The translations under genes and the position numbers were made by a program. DNA of 64,000 bases from Sphingomonas cavernae. Its GTDB lineage: Bacteria; Pseudomonadota; Alphaproteobacteria; Sphingomonadales; Sphingomonadaceae. A model generated the notes under the pieces. The model saw only the letters and a list, made by a program, of their open reading frames with translations, was not told where the DNA came from and made no database searches. Where the stretch lies: positions 620,001-684,000 of the forward strand of contig NZ_QYUM01000002.1 of the NCBI RefSeq assembly GCF_003590775.1, in the 5' to 3' direction. Shown here piece after piece: positions 54,455 through 64,000 of this stretch; position 1 is the first letter of the stretch; each line of letters starts with the position of its first letter.

Positions 54455-56382
54455 TCGGTCGCTCCCTTAGCCCCGGCGAGCAGTGTCTGCTGCCAGAACA
54501 TCAGGCCGCTCCAGAACTGGTAATCGGCATTTTCCTTCTTTGCGAAACCATGCCCCTCATTCTGGCCGAGAAGATGCCATGCTGTGCCGCCCTTGGCGCG
54601 CACCGCCTTGACGATCTGGTCCGCCTCCGACGCGGGCACGCGCGGATCGTTCCCGCCCGTAACCACCATCAGCGGGATGTTGAGTTCACCCACGCGCGTC
54701 AGCGGCGATATCTCCATCAGCTTGGCGCGCTGCTTCGCATCACGTTCATCGCCATATTCGACGCGCCGCAGATCGCGGCGATAGCTCTGCGTGTTCTCCA
54801 GAAAGGTCACGAAGTTTGAAATCGCGACGACGCAGTTGGCGCCCTTCAATTGCGCGCCGTAACGTATCGCCGAGGCATAGCACATATAGCCGCCATAGGA
54901 GCCGCCGGTGACCGCGATCCGCGCAGGATCGATCGTTGCATCCTTTTCGAGCACGCCCAGATAGGCGGCGACGTCCTTGACCGAATCCTCACGCTTGAAC
55001 GGCCCGTTGTCGAGGCTGACGAAGCGCTTGCCGAAGCCCGTCGAGCCGCGGACATTGGGGTAAAAGATCGCAACGCCCAGTTCGTTCAGGAGATAGTTGC
55101 TGCGGCCCTGAAAACCGGGACGCGACTGCCCCTCGGGCCCGCCATGGATGTTCACGATCAGCGGGCGCTTGCCCGGAAATTTCTTCGCGTCGGGCCGATA
55201 GAGGAAACCCGACACAGATTCTCCGTCGAAGCTCTTCACCTCGACGAATTCGGGCTCGACATTGGCATTGGGATCGAGGCCGCCCGTCTCGCTCTGCGTC
55301 CAGCGCGTGACCGCCAGCGTCCGCGGATCGACCGAATAAGCGTCGGCCGGGCTTTTCGCGGAGGAAAGGGTCAGGCCGATCGTGCCCCAGCGCGCGACCT
55401 CGATCCCGCCGATAACGCCCAGCGGCAGCGCATCGACACCCCGCACCGCGCCCGTCTTCGGATCGAGCAGCTTCAGGCGGCTCGCGCCCGCCTCATTGGT
55501 GACATAGGCGATGAAGCTGCCGTCATCGGCGATGTCGAAGCTGTCGACATCCCATTTTGGATCCTTGCTGACCACGGTGAACTTGCCGCTCTTCAGGTCG
55601 ATCGTGCCCAGCCGCTGGAAATCGGAGCCCTCGTCCGAAGTCACCCACAGCGTTCCGTCCGGCGCGAATTCGGCGCCGCCATAGGCGACCGCCTTCTTGT
55701 GGTCACCGATCGGCGTCATCTTGCCCGTCGCGAGATCGAGCAGGTGCAGGTTGGACTTGGTCACCGAGACATATTCGAAGACCACCGCGCGCTTGCCGTC
55801 AGGCGCGAAATCCGAGACCTGCCAGCCGCCGCCCTTGACCTGTGCGACCAGCCGGTTGGTCGCAGGATTGCGCGGATCGACGACATAGAGATCGCTGTCG
55901 GTGCCGTTACGCCGCGTCGAGCTATAGCCGACCCATGCTCCATCCTTGCTCCACGCGCCGAATTCGTTGCGGCTCTTGCCGTCGGTGATGAGGGTGAGCT
56001 TGCCGTCCTTCAGCGTATGGAGCTGGAAGAATTCGTCGCCGCCCTTGTCCTTGCGGACGACAAGCACGTCGCCCCTGGGCGACCAGCGACCGCCCACGGG
56101 TTCCGCCTCGAAGCTGATCTGGGTGCGCGCCGCCGCCGGCGCTTTCACGACATGGAGCTGCGCGGTGTTGGCGAAGCGCGTCGTGATCAGCATCGATTTG
56201 TCGAGCGGGTTCCAGCCCGAAAAGCCCGCGGTGCGAAATTCCATATAGGGGCGCGTTTCCGCAACGATCGCATCGGGGATGGCGGGAACGCCGTCGGCGA
56301 CCAGCGCGGCGGGCTTTTCGGCATCGGCATATGCGGGGGAAAGCGGCAGCAGCGCGGCGCCGGCAAGCAACAGAAAACGCAT
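54451..56382 (-). CDS. S9 family serine peptidase (prolyl oligopeptidase type)
   Basis: A 643-residue exported peptidase (signal peptide [19 protein letters not shown]). Residues about 50-380 form a beta-propeller; the C-terminal alpha/beta-hydrolase domain carries [20 protein letters not shown], the serine motif GGSYGGYM, the Asp region [10 protein letters not shown] and the His in [11 protein letters not shown]. This fits dipeptidyl or acylaminoacyl peptidases of the periplasm. The ATG at 56382 has GGAGG at 5 bases. Its stop overlaps the ynfA start. Confidence 0.93.
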   Translation of the reverse strand: MRFLLLAGAALLPLSPAYADAEKPAALVADGVPAIPDAIVAETRPYMEFRTAGFSGWNPLDKSMLITTRFANTAQLHVVKAPAAARTQISFEAEPVGGRWSPRGDVLVVRKDKGGDEFFQLHTLKDGKLTLITDGKSRNEFGAWSKDGAWVGYSSTRRNGTDSDLYVVDPRNPATNRLVAQVKGGGWQVSDFAPDGKRAVVFEYVSVTKSNLHLLDLATGKMTPIGDHKKAVAYGGAEFAPDGTLWVTSDEGSDFQRLGTIDLKSGKFTVVSKDPKWDVDSFDIADDGSFIAYVTNEAGASRLKLLDPKTGAVRGVDALPLGVIGGIEVARWGTIGLTLSSAKSPADAYSVDPRTLAVTRWTQSETGGLDPNANVEPEFVEVKSFDGESVSGFLYRPDAKKFPGKRPLIVNIHGGPEGQSRPGFQGRSNYLLNELGVAIFYPNVRGSTGFGKRFVSLDNGPFKREDSVKDVAAYLGVLEKDATIDPARIAVTGGSYGGYMCYASAIRYGAQLKGANCVVAISNFVTFLENTQSYRRDLRRVEYGDERDAKQRAKLMEISPLTRVGELNIPLMVVTGGNDPRVPASEADQIVKAVRAKGGTAWHLLGQNEGHGFAKKENADYQFWSGLMFWQQTLLAGAKGATD

Positions 56383-56447
56383 CAAATCCTCCGTAATATT
56401 ATTTCTTGTGTTTACGGAGGGCAGTCATTCGAGGCAACAGCATCGAC

Positions 56448-58232
56448 ATGGCGTTCGATACGACCAGGCCCTTCGTCCTGCTGGACGACGCACGCACGAC
56501 AGGCGCGGCACCCGCACGCCTCTACAGCGCGCCCGTCGACACCATTACGGCGCAGGGCGCGGGCAGCGTCCGCGCCGCGCTGGAAAAGATCGAGGCAGCG
56601 CAAGCGCATGGGCTGCATGCGGTGGGTTTTCTCTCCTACGAGCTCGGCCACGCGCTCGAACCGCGACTGCGCGCGCTTCAACATCCGGGCGGCGAATTGC
56701 CCCTGCTATGGTTTGGCCTGTTCGAACGATTTGAAACCATTGCGCCCGCGACCGTGCCCACGCTGCTGCCCGATCCAGCCGGGGCATGGACGTCGGAACC
56801 ACGGCCGCTGATCACGCGCGGAGCCTATGAGGTGGCGATTGCGCGCGTGCAGAACCTTATCGCCGCGGGTGACATCTATCAGGCAAACCTGACCTTCCAG
56901 GCAGAAGTCAGGACGCTGGGCCACCCGCTGGCGGTCTATGCGAAGCTCCGTCAGCGCGCGCAGGCGGGTTACGGCGGCGTGGTCTTCACCGGGCATGACT
57001 GGCTGCTCTCGCTGTCACCCGAGCTGTTCTTCGCGCTGCAGGCGGGCCGGCTGACGACGCGCCCGATGAAAGGCACCGCAACGCGCGGGAAGACGCAGGC
57101 AGGTGACGCGGCCGCGATCCGGCAGTTGCGCGAAGATCCCAAGCAGCGCGCCGAGAACCTCATGATCGTCGATCTGCTCAGGAACGACCTGTCGCGCGTG
57201 GCGGTCGCGGGGTCGGTGCAGGTGCCCGACCTGTTCAAGGTCGAAACCTATCCCACGGTCCACCAGATGACCTCTACCGTCACCGCCGATCTCGTGCCGG
57301 GCAAGAGCGCGATCGACGTGCTGCGCACCATCTTTCCCTGCGGCTCGATCACGGGCGCCCCCAAGATCCGCGCGATGGAGGTGATTGCCGAGGTCGAGGC
57401 GGGCCCGCGCCACGTCTATACGGGCGCCATTGGCCGGCTTGATCCCGGCGGCAATGCTGCGTTCAATGTCGCAATCCGCACGCTCCATCTAAAAGAGAAA
57501 GGGGGGCGTGCCGTAATGGGGTTGGGGTCCGCGGTTGTGGCGGACTCGCGCAGCGACGACGAATGGGACGAGTGTCTGGCGAAGGGAGCGTTTGTGAAGG
57601 GGGCGGAGAGCGGGTTCGACCTTGTCGAGACCATGGGGTTTGACCCGTCGGATGGCGTGCTGCATCTCGAGCGCCATCTCGGGCGGATGCGCGCCAGCGC
57701 CGATGTCTTCGGCTTCAGCTATGATCACCACGCCGCACGTAACGAGCTGCAGGCCGCGACCTTCCGCTTGCGCGCGCCGGCGCGCGTCCGGCTGATGCTG
57801 AGCCGTAGCGGCGCGCTCGCAGTCGAAATTCGCGCAATGCCGCGCGCGCCCGAGGGCCCTGCCAGCGTCGCGATTGCCCCCCTGCCCGTCAATCCATCGG
57901 ACTTCCGCCTGCGCCACAAGACCAGCGACCGCGCCTTCTTTGAACAGGCGCGCCGCGGCATGGGCAGCTTCGAGGTCATTTTTCGGGACCCCGCGGGCTT
58001 CCTGACCGAGGGGAGCTTCACCAGCCTGTTCGTCGAACGCCGCGGCAAGCTGCTCACCCCGCCGCTCTCGCGCGGCCTGCTGCCCGGCGTCCTGCGCGCC
58101 GCGCTGATCGAAGAAGGCCGCGCGGTGGAGGCCGATCTGACCCCCGCCGACCTTGGCGGCGGGTTCTTTATCGGCAATGCGGTGCGCGGCCTGTTGCCCG
58201 CCCGGCTGACAAGCCCTGCTGCGAACGGCTGA
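56448..58232 (+). CDS. pabB: Aminodeoxychorismate synthase component I fused to aminodeoxychorismate lyase
   Basis: A 594-residue bifunctional enzyme for p-aminobenzoate, the folate precursor. Residues about 110-385 are the chorismate-binding PabB domain (AGDIYQANLTFQAEV, RPMKGTATRGKTQAGD, ENLMIVDLLRNDLSRVA, IFPCGSITGAPKIRAMEVIA). Residues about 400-594 are a PabC-like class IV aminotransferase with the PLP lysine in LRHKTSDR and the tail EGSFTSLFVERRGKLLTPPL. Both chemical steps after glutamine hydrolysis are covered. The ribosome site is weak, so the start is moderately certain. Confidence 0.94.
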   Translation: MAFDTTRPFVLLDDARTTGAAPARLYSAPVDTITAQGAGSVRAALEKIEAAQAHGLHAVGFLSYELGHALEPRLRALQHPGGELPLLWFGLFERFETIAPATVPTLLPDPAGAWTSEPRPLITRGAYEVAIARVQNLIAAGDIYQANLTFQAEVRTLGHPLAVYAKLRQRAQAGYGGVVFTGHDWLLSLSPELFFALQAGRLTTRPMKGTATRGKTQAGDAAAIRQLREDPKQRAENLMIVDLLRNDLSRVAVAGSVQVPDLFKVETYPTVHQMTSTVTADLVPGKSAIDVLRTIFPCGSITGAPKIRAMEVIAEVEAGPRHVYTGAIGRLDPGGNAAFNVAIRTLHLKEKGGRAVMGLGSAVVADSRSDDEWDECLAKGAFVKGAESGFDLVETMGFDPSDGVLHLERHLGRMRASADVFGFSYDHHAARNELQAATFRLRAPARVRLMLSRSGALAVEIRAMPRAPEGPASVAIAPLPVNPSDFRLRHKTSDRAFFEQARRGMGSFEVIFRDPAGFLTEGSFTSLFVERRGKLLTPPLSRGLLPGVLRAALIEEGRAVEADLTPADLGGGFFIGNAVRGLLPARLTSPAANG

Positions 58233-58236
58233 ATAG

Positions 58237-59517
<1,281 letters not shown>

Positions 59518-59534
59518 GAGGACCGCGCCGCGTG

Positions 59535-59597
59535 TTCAATATATTGAGCACTTCCCGGCCGAAAAACCGGTTCCCACTTTTTCGGGAAGTGCTCTAG
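59535..59597. repeat. Palindromic repeat ending GTGCTCTAG (copy of 40943-41009)
   Basis: GAGCACTTCCCGGCCGAAAA then ACCGGTTCCCACTTTTTCGG and GAAGTGCTCTAG; arms GAGCACTTCCCG/CGGGAAGTGCTC form the stem. It differs from the truB-upstream copy at only a few bases. Similar palindromes are widespread between alphaproteobacterial genes. Confidence 0.75.
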
Positions 59598-59715
59598 CCG
59601 GCAAACCTTTCTGAAAGCCTGTGATCCCGTTCACTGCGGCGTCAGGTCCGCGGTGGCATCCAGGTGCGGTAACGATTCGTAACTATTCGGCGATACAGGA
59701 CGCCCAGGGAAGAAG

Positions 59716-59859
59716 ATGATGATCACCATGCTCAAGTCCGAACTGTTCCAGCGTTTCGCCGGCGGATTCGTCGTGGGCGCGATCGCTATCGTTGCGGTCC
59801 AGCCCGCCGATGCCTGGCCCTTCCTTGAAGCGATCAAGGCGGCGGCGGGTATCGCCTGA
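59716..59859 (+). CDS. Small hydrophobic protein (47 residues)
   Basis: A short frame MMITMLKSELFQRFAGGFVV followed by GAIAIVAVQPADAWPFLEAI and KAAAGIA. AGGGAAGAAG directly before the first ATG is a good ribosome site. One hydrophobic helix (about 15-30) suggests a small membrane protein. The frame is between an aminotransferase gene and msrA on the same strand. It may be cotranscribed with msrA 74 bases downstream. Family unknown. Confidence 0.6.
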   Translation: MMITMLKSELFQRFAGGFVVGAIAIVAVQPADAWPFLEAIKAAAGIA

Positions 59860-59933
59860 TTTTTTCGGGCGGCGCGTAACCATATCGCGCGCTGATCCGT
59901 ATCTGCGCTATCGTCGGCAGCAAGGACGTAGCG

Positions 59934-60611
59934 ATGCACTTGTCAAAGGCAGCCCTTCCCCTTTCAGCATTGACGCTGGCGCTTGCCAGCTTTGCCTGGC
60001 CGCGGGTGATGATCGCCCCCGCCAGCGCCGAGCGCGCGGTAGCGATCCCGCGCGCGGCCATGGACGTTACGGACACGAAGGGCGCGCAGACCGCGATTCT
60101 CGCGGGCGGCTGCTTCTGGGGCGTCGAAGCGGTGTTCGAGCAGGTGAAGGGCGTGAAGAGCGTCACCTCGGGCTATGCTGGCGGCACCTCGCAAACCGCC
60201 AATTACCGCGCGGTGAGCAGCGAGCGGACCGGCCATGCCGAGGCGGTCAGGATCGTCTTCGATCCCGCTAAGGTTAGCTACGCCACGCTGTTGCGCGTTT
60301 TTTTCTCGGTGGCGCACGATCCGACCCAGCTCAACCGCCAAGGACCTGATCGCGGCCCCAGTTACCGCTCGGCAATCTTTCCCATCGGCGCCGATCAGGC
60401 GCGTGTGGCCCGCGCCTATATCGCGCAGCTCGGCGCTGTTCGCGCCTTTCCCAAGCCGATCGTAACGAAAATCGAGAGCGGCAGCTTCTACCGGGCTGAG
60501 GCCTATCATCAGGACTTCATGGCGCGAAACCCCAACCACCCGTATATCGTGCGCTGGGACAAGCCCAAGCTCGCGGCCTTTCGAGCAGGCTACCCCTCGC
60601 TGGCTCGTTAG
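59934..60611 (+). CDS. msrA: Peptide methionine sulfoxide reductase MsrA, exported form
   Basis: MsrA reduces methionine-S-sulfoxide in proteins. The 225-residue protein has an N-terminal signal-like segment (LPLSALTLALASFAWP), indicating a periplasmic enzyme, then the catalytic motif GGCFWGVEAVFEQVKGV with Cys60, GYAGGTSQTANY, SERTGHAEAVRIVFDP, VAHDPTQLNRQGPDRGPSYR and SGSFYRAEAYHQDFMARNP. Cytosolic MsrA enzymes lack such a signal. A complex nested repeat follows its stop. Confidence 0.93.
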   Translation: MHLSKAALPLSALTLALASFAWPRVMIAPASAERAVAIPRAAMDVTDTKGAQTAILAGGCFWGVEAVFEQVKGVKSVTSGYAGGTSQTANYRAVSSERTGHAEAVRIVFDPAKVSYATLLRVFFSVAHDPTQLNRQGPDRGPSYRSAIFPIGADQARVARAYIAQLGAVRAFPKPIVTKIESGSFYRAEAYHQDFMARNPNHPYIVRWDKPKLAAFRAGYPSLAR

Positions 60612-60621
60612 ACCTCGTCGT

Positions 60622-60798
60622 CATTCCGGGACCTAGGCGAACCCGGAAAACCGTAGGTTTTCTGCTGGTTCGACTTGGAACCCGGAATCCATGAACACCG
60701 CGACTGTGCCGTTTGACGCGGTGTTCATGGATTCCAGACAGCTCGATTTTCTATCCAAATCACAGATTTGGAGAAAATCGGCTTCTGGAATGACGACA
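60622..60798. repeat. Nested palindromic repeat downstream of msrA
   Basis: Outer arms TCGTCATTCC/GGAATGACGA, next GGAATCCATGAACACCGC with GCGGTGTTCATGGATTCC (18 bp), plus CCGATTTTCT-type arms around CCAAATCACAGATTTGG. The whole can fold into a branched cruciform and may act as a terminator for both convergent genes. Confidence 0.65.
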
Positions 60799-60811
60799 AC
60801 TGTCCAACACT

Positions 60812-61669
60812 CTAGTGCAGGTGCTTGAGCTTGTCGGGATTGCGCATGACGTAGATGGCGGTGACCTTGCCGTCCTCGATCTCGAGCGCGGTAGTCTGAA
60901 GCTCGCCGTCGCCTTCCAGCGTTACGAAGCCGGGCAGACCGTTGATAAGGCCGGTGCGGACGAGCTGCGAACCGTGTTTGGCGAATAATATCGCCAGCGC
61001 CTTGTGCAGCTTCATTACGTTGTTGAAGCCCAGTATCGGCTCTGGCGCGGCCGGGCGTTTGCCGCCGCCGTCCGAATGGATGCTGACATCCGCCGCCAGC
61101 ATCGCGCCGAACGCGGTCATGTCGCCGCTGCGCGAGGCGGCAAAGAAGGCCGTGGCGAGTTCGAGCCCGCGTTCCTTCTCGACATGGAAGCGTGGCCGCG
61201 CCTCACGGACATGCGTGCGTGCGCGCGCCGCCAGTTGCCGGCAGGCAGCGGGATCGCGCTGGATCGTGCGGGCGACTTCCTCATAGTCGAGGCCGAACAC
61301 ATCGTGGAGCAGGAAGGCGGCGCGCTCCAGCGGTGAAAGGCGTTCCAACGCGAGCATCAGCGGCAGGGTGACGTCTTCGTCCTCTTCCCCGCCGACGATC
61401 GGGTCGGGAAGCCATTCGCCGATATAGGTCTCGCGCTGGTGTCGCGCCGACTTGAGCTGATCAAGGCAGAGCCGCGTCACGGTACGACGCAGAAAGGCTT
61501 CGGGTACCCGCACCTCGGCGCGGTCGGCCTTCATCCAGCGGATGAAGGCCTCCTGCACCACATCTTCGGCGTCGGCGACCGAGCCGAGCATGCGATAGGC
61601 GACGCGGGTCAGCCTGGGACGCAGCGGGTCGAAACTCGCCGCTGCGTCCTCCGAAGCCGCGTCGGGCAT
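60812..61669 (-). CDS. ECF RNA polymerase sigma factor, ECF41 type (SigJ-like)
   Basis: A 285-residue sigma factor. Sigma region 2 (FDPLRPRLTRVAYRMLGSVA, DAEDVVQEAFIRWMKAD) and region 4 (LSPLERAAFLLHDVFGLDYE, EVARTIQRDPAACRQLAARA) are followed by a SnoaL-like C-terminal extension with WLPDP in the linker, DGGGK and NPDKL near the end, the hallmarks of ECF41. The extension acts as a built-in regulator in studied members instead of an anti-sigma factor. The ATG overlaps the stop of the upstream decarboxylase-like gene (TGATG), its usual partner and target. Confidence 0.93.
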   Translation of the reverse strand: MPDAASEDAAASFDPLRPRLTRVAYRMLGSVADAEDVVQEAFIRWMKADRAEVRVPEAFLRRTVTRLCLDQLKSARHQRETYIGEWLPDPIVGGEEDEDVTLPLMLALERLSPLERAAFLLHDVFGLDYEEVARTIQRDPAACRQLAARARTHVREARPRFHVEKERGLELATAFFAASRSGDMTAFGAMLAADVSIHSDGGGKRPAAPEPILGFNNVMKLHKALAILFAKHGSQLVRTGLINGLPGFVTLEGDGELQTTALEIEDGKVTAIYVMRNPDKLKHLH

Positions 61670-62127
61670 CAGGCGGCCGCCTTGGCTATAGCGGGCTCCA
61701 GCCACAGACCGAAACCGACCGCGAGGCGGTTCCAGCCGTTGATGACGTTGATCATCAGCGTGAGCTTCACCTGTTCCTCCTCGGAAAACTCGGTCTTGAG
61801 CGCGTCATAGGCGGCCTCATGGGTGTGGCCTTCCGAGAGCCGCGTCAATGCCTCGGTCCAGCCGAGCGCGGCGCGCTCACGCGTCGTGTAGCACGGCGCC
61901 TCGCGCCAGGCCGAGAGCATGTAGATGCGCTGTTCGGTCTCGCCCTTCGCGCGCGCCTCGACGGTGTGCATGTTGATGCAGTTGGCGCAGGCGTTGATCT
62001 GCGAAGCGCGGATCTTCACGAGTTCGATGAGGCTCGGCTCGAGGCTGGCGGCCACGGCGACCGAGGTACCCAGCCAGCTCTTCATGAGCGCGGGGGCAGC
62101 GGCAAAGGGGTCGAGCTTGGCAGTCAT
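61669..62127 (-). CDS. Carboxymuconolactone decarboxylase family / AhpD-like protein
   Basis: A 152-residue protein with the AhpD-type redox motif Cys47-Ala-Asn-Cys50 and His54 (INACANCINMH) and the conserved ELVKIRASQ before it. Members are alkylhydroperoxidase-like or gamma-carboxymuconolactone decarboxylases. The CXXC pair points to peroxide reduction. Its pairing with an ECF41 sigma factor is the standard arrangement. The start MTAKLDPFAA follows GGAAT-rich sequence; an upstream extension lacks family similarity. Confidence 0.92.
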   Translation of the reverse strand: MTAKLDPFAAAPALMKSWLGTSVAVAASLEPSLIELVKIRASQINACANCINMHTVEARAKGETEQRIYMLSAWREAPCYTTRERAALGWTEALTRLSEGHTHEAAYDALKTEFSEEEQVKLTLMINVINGWNRLAVGFGLWLEPAIAKAAA

Positions 62128-62224
62128 GTTCGGATTCCTTTCGTTGGTTCCGATGACATGACGAGACAGGTCCGGCGCATGTGACATAGACGCGAAAAAA
62201 TTTGACAGAATGTCCGCCGACCCG

Positions 62225-62887
62225 TCAGGCGGCGAGCGGGAAGCGCAGCAGCCTGTCCTCGAGCGGCACCAGCGCTTCGGCCTGGCCGCCGACCGCGCGC
62301 AGTATCTCGGGATGCGACGCGTCGAGCCCGCCGGTGAGCGCACCGAAGGCGGGGAGGATCAGCTTGGCGCCCGTCGCGACGAAGCAGCGCCGCGCGACGC
62401 TGCGCCCGCGCACGCGAACGCGCAGCTTGGGGTGGAAGTGCCCCGACAGCTCGGGGCGCGGGTCGGACGGATCGGCCTCATGGCGCAGCACCAATCCGTC
62501 GACCACGGCTTCGTCTACGACCTCGCCGCCAAGCTCGGAATCGAGCGCGGGATCGTGATTGCCCGTCACCCACACCCAGCGCGTCGTCCCCGTCAACCGG
62601 CGCAGCGCCGCGCGAGCATCCTCAGCCAGCCGCGCGCCGCCATCGGCATCGTGAAAGCTGTCGCCCAGGCACCAGATCTCGCGCGCGCCGGTTGCCGATA
62701 CCAGCACCGAGAGCTCGGCAAGCGTCGCGAGCGAATCATAGGGCGGCAGCATCTGCCCGCGCGCCGCGAACCAGCTCGCCTTTTCGAAATGCAGATCGGC
62801 GACGAGCAGCGCCCGGCGCTGGGGCCAGAACAGCGCGCCCTGTGGCAACGCGGCCAGCTCATGCCCTGCGAACGAAAAGGGAACCAT
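62225..62887 (-). CDS. pdeM: Ligase-associated DNA damage response endonuclease PdeM
   Basis: A 220-residue calcineurin-like metallophosphoesterase. Metal-binding motifs appear in order: ADLHFEKA, LGDSFHDADGG, VTGNHDPAL and SGHFHPKLRV. This matches PdeM, usually encoded with a helicase and an ATP-dependent DNA ligase in DNA damage response clusters; those partners are not visible here. The start at MVPFSFAGHEL is conserved; upstream in-frame sequence belongs to a repeat. Confidence 0.9.
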   Translation of the reverse strand: MVPFSFAGHELAALPQGALFWPQRRALLVADLHFEKASWFAARGQMLPPYDSLATLAELSVLVSATGAREIWCLGDSFHDADGGARLAEDARAALRRLTGTTRWVWVTGNHDPALDSELGGEVVDEAVVDGLVLRHEADPSDPRPELSGHFHPKLRVRVRGRSVARRCFVATGAKLILPAFGALTGGLDASHPEILRAVGGQAEALVPLEDRLLRFPLAA

Positions 62888-62895
62888 GCGCCTCC

Positions 62896-63119
62896 CTAGA
62901 GCATCGCGCGAAAAATCAGCACCGCTCATCCTGAGGAGGGGCTGAGCTTGGCGAAGTCCCATCTCGAAGGATCATCTCAGTGCGTCCTTCGAGACGCCGT
63001 TTCGACTTCGCCATCGGCGAAGTTTATCCTGAGCGACGCCGCAGGCGGCGTCGAAGGGCTCAACGGCTCCTCAGGATGAGCGGCATAGTGTGACGCACAT
63101 TTCACGCTCAATGCTCTAG
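62896..63119. repeat. Composite repeat: CTAGAGC arms enclosing a CTCAGGATGAGCGG pair
   Basis: Outer arms CTAGAGCATCGCGCGAAAAA and TTTCACGCTCAATGCTCTAG. Inside lie CTCATCCTGAGGAG and CTCCTCAGGATGAG, inverted, with TCCTTCGAGACG and GGCGACGCCGCAGGCGGCG-like hairpins between. One family appears to have inserted into the other. It fills the 260-base gap between pdeM and the mgtC-type gene. Confidence 0.7.
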
Positions 63120-63147
63120 CGCGTGGGTCGGGGGCGGCACAAGCACC

Positions 63148-63627
63148 TCAATGCGATGATTTGTCGTTGCCCTGCTTGCCCCAGTCGGGTCTCAGCCGGT
63201 GAAAGAGCGGTTCCGAAACCAGCAATATGATCGCGAAGCCCGTGCCGATCGCGAGCAGCTTATATTGCCCCAGCCCCGCCACGATCCCGACCGATGCCGC
63301 AACCCACAGATTCGCAGCGGTGGTGACATTGTGGACGTCGCCGCGCTTCACGAAGATCAACCCCGCGGCGATGAAACCGATCGCCTGCGCGACACCCTGA
63401 ATCACGCGCAGCGGATCGGTCCGGTTGTTGGCATCGAGCGCGTGCATCTGGTCGTAAAGCAACAGCGAGCAGATCGTCACCATCGCCGAACTCAGCGCTA
63501 CGAGCGCATTGGTGCGCACACCGGCATCAATGCCGCGCAGTTCACGGTCGAGCCCGAGCAACGCGCCGACGAGCGTGGCGAGCCCGACGCGCAGCGACAG
63601 TTCCTCCCAGCTATCGGCGATCAGCAT
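63148..63627 (-). CDS. MgtC/SapB family membrane protein
   Basis: A 159-residue inner-membrane protein with the MgtC-type core: LRVGLATLVGALLGLDRELR, GIDAGVRTNALVALSSAMV, GVAQAIGFIAAGLIFVKRGD and VTTAANLWVAASVGIVAGLG. It has about four to five membrane segments and lacks the ACT-like C-terminal domain of full MgtC, so it is nearer SapB/YhiD. Linked in other bacteria to Mg2+ homeostasis and acid or virulence responses. Its ATG overlaps the preceding stop (TGATG). Confidence 0.93.
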   Translation of the reverse strand: MLIADSWEELSLRVGLATLVGALLGLDRELRGIDAGVRTNALVALSSAMVTICSLLLYDQMHALDANNRTDPLRVIQGVAQAIGFIAAGLIFVKRGDVHNVTTAANLWVAASVGIVAGLGQYKLLAIGTGFAIILLVSEPLFHRLRPDWGKQGNDKSSH

Positions 63628-64000
63628 CAGGAGCCGGACCGCCCTCGTGCGCGCATCGCCAGCATGACTTCATCGTCGCGCCGTCCGCCTTCGGGAAGGA
63701 GGAAGCGGATCTTGCGATTGGCGAAATCGACGGAGACGCGGTCGAAGACCCTGAGCGCATTCATCCCCAGCATCAGCGCGGGTTTGCGCGTCAGCTCCAG
63801 CTTTTCGAAAGGATGCACTTCGGCAAAGGCGACGGGCAGGTTGGTGAGCGTCATCCCGCCGATCTTGATTTTGGAGACGTACATATATTCGGCGAGCATC
63901 GTTTCACCGGTGACGCTGATCAGTTGGACCGTTCTGCGCGGGCCGCTGAGCGATCGCCCCATGAGCTTGCGCTTCAAAGCCATGTTTCCGATCGTGATCT
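63627..64000 (-). CDS. Retropepsin-like aspartic protease family protein (5' end outside window)
   Basis: The C-terminal 124 codons of a protein that continues beyond base 64000; the frame is open through the edge (ITIGNMALKRKLMG). Visible motifs TVQLISVTGETMLAEYMYVS, KIKIGGMTLTNLPVAFAEV, PALMLGMNALRVFDRVSVDF and ANRKIRFLLPE match single-domain retroviral-type aspartic proteases of alphaproteobacteria, usually periplasmic. The catalytic Asp-Thr/Ser-Gly lies in the missing part. Translationally coupled to the MgtC-type gene. Confidence 0.8.
   Translation of the reverse strand, partial: ITIGNMALKRKLMGRSLSGPRRTVQLISVTGETMLAEYMYVSKIKIGGMTLTNLPVAFAEVHPFEKLELTRKPALMLGMNALRVFDRVSVDFANRKIRFLLPEGGRRDDEVMLAMRARGRSGS

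Overview
This is a contiguous 64-kb stretch of chromosome from a GC-rich alphaproteobacterium, most likely a sphingomonad (Sphingomonadales). The evidence is threefold. The tmRNA gene is circularly permuted (two-piece) with the tag ANDNEALALAA. The rimP-nusA-ylxR-infB-rbfA-truB-rpsO-pnp cluster, the cobS/cobT-DnaJ-like-BolA block and a permuted ssrA next to mscL fit this group. The proteins look sphingomonad in composition. I see no prophage, plasmid, rRNA, CRISPR array or classical IS transposase. Assignment is by recognition only, with no database search.

Layout. 1-3.4 kb: xseA (cut by the window edge) and purD diverge from overlapping start codons, then a membrane-anchored Ala/Lys/Pro-rich helix-hairpin-helix protein. 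3.6-7.3 kb: a decayed DUF559 cassette, a CNNM/CorC-type membrane protein, an OmpA-like lipoprotein, tadA and rpmB. 7.3-11 kb: a minus-strand cell-envelope cluster with two L,D-transpeptidases of different families. 11-18.5 kb: a chaperone-usher pilus operon (two pilins, chaperone, usher, tip) with a probable internal attenuator, flanked by a LuxR-type regulator and an extra pilin-like secreted protein. 19-25 kb: cobT and cobS split by a DUF559 cassette, then the J-domain and BolA genes, pirin and an epoxide-hydrolase-like enzyme. 27-33 kb: hisG-hisD-nusB-[DUF559 cassette]-thiL and a proton-pumping pyrophosphatase. 33-45 kb: the translation/transcription cluster rimP to pnp. 45-52.5 kb: AraC and SnoaL-like genes, permuted ssrA, mscL, lemA with three TPM-domain genes (one frameshifted), Nudix and MaoC-like genes. 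52.7-64 kb: sdaA, ynfA, an S9 peptidase, pabB-pabC fusion, an aspartate aminotransferase, msrA, an ECF41-type sigma factor with its carboxymuconolactone decarboxylase partner, pdeM, mgtC and a retropepsin-like protease cut by the window edge.

The most unusual signal is a population of palindromic repeats. Four small DUF559 (Vsr-like, PD-(D/E)XK-type) nuclease genes lie within 30 kb of each other, and each sits between inverted copies of a palindrome followed by a G-rich tail. Elements C (21499-21939) and D (29428-29862) are one subfamily with intact genes. Elements A (3653-4111) and B (33316-33742) are a second subfamily with frameshifted genes. A gene-less miniature pair (36157-36299) and a single palindrome (39604-39629) look like derivatives. 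C and D are both wedged inside operons, their nuclease stop codons overlap the start codon of the next gene, and their right arms can serve as ribosome-binding sites. I infer a candidate minimal mobile element; the nuclease's part in its movement is unproven. Other palindrome families are scattered between genes, and one has inserted in frame inside truB.
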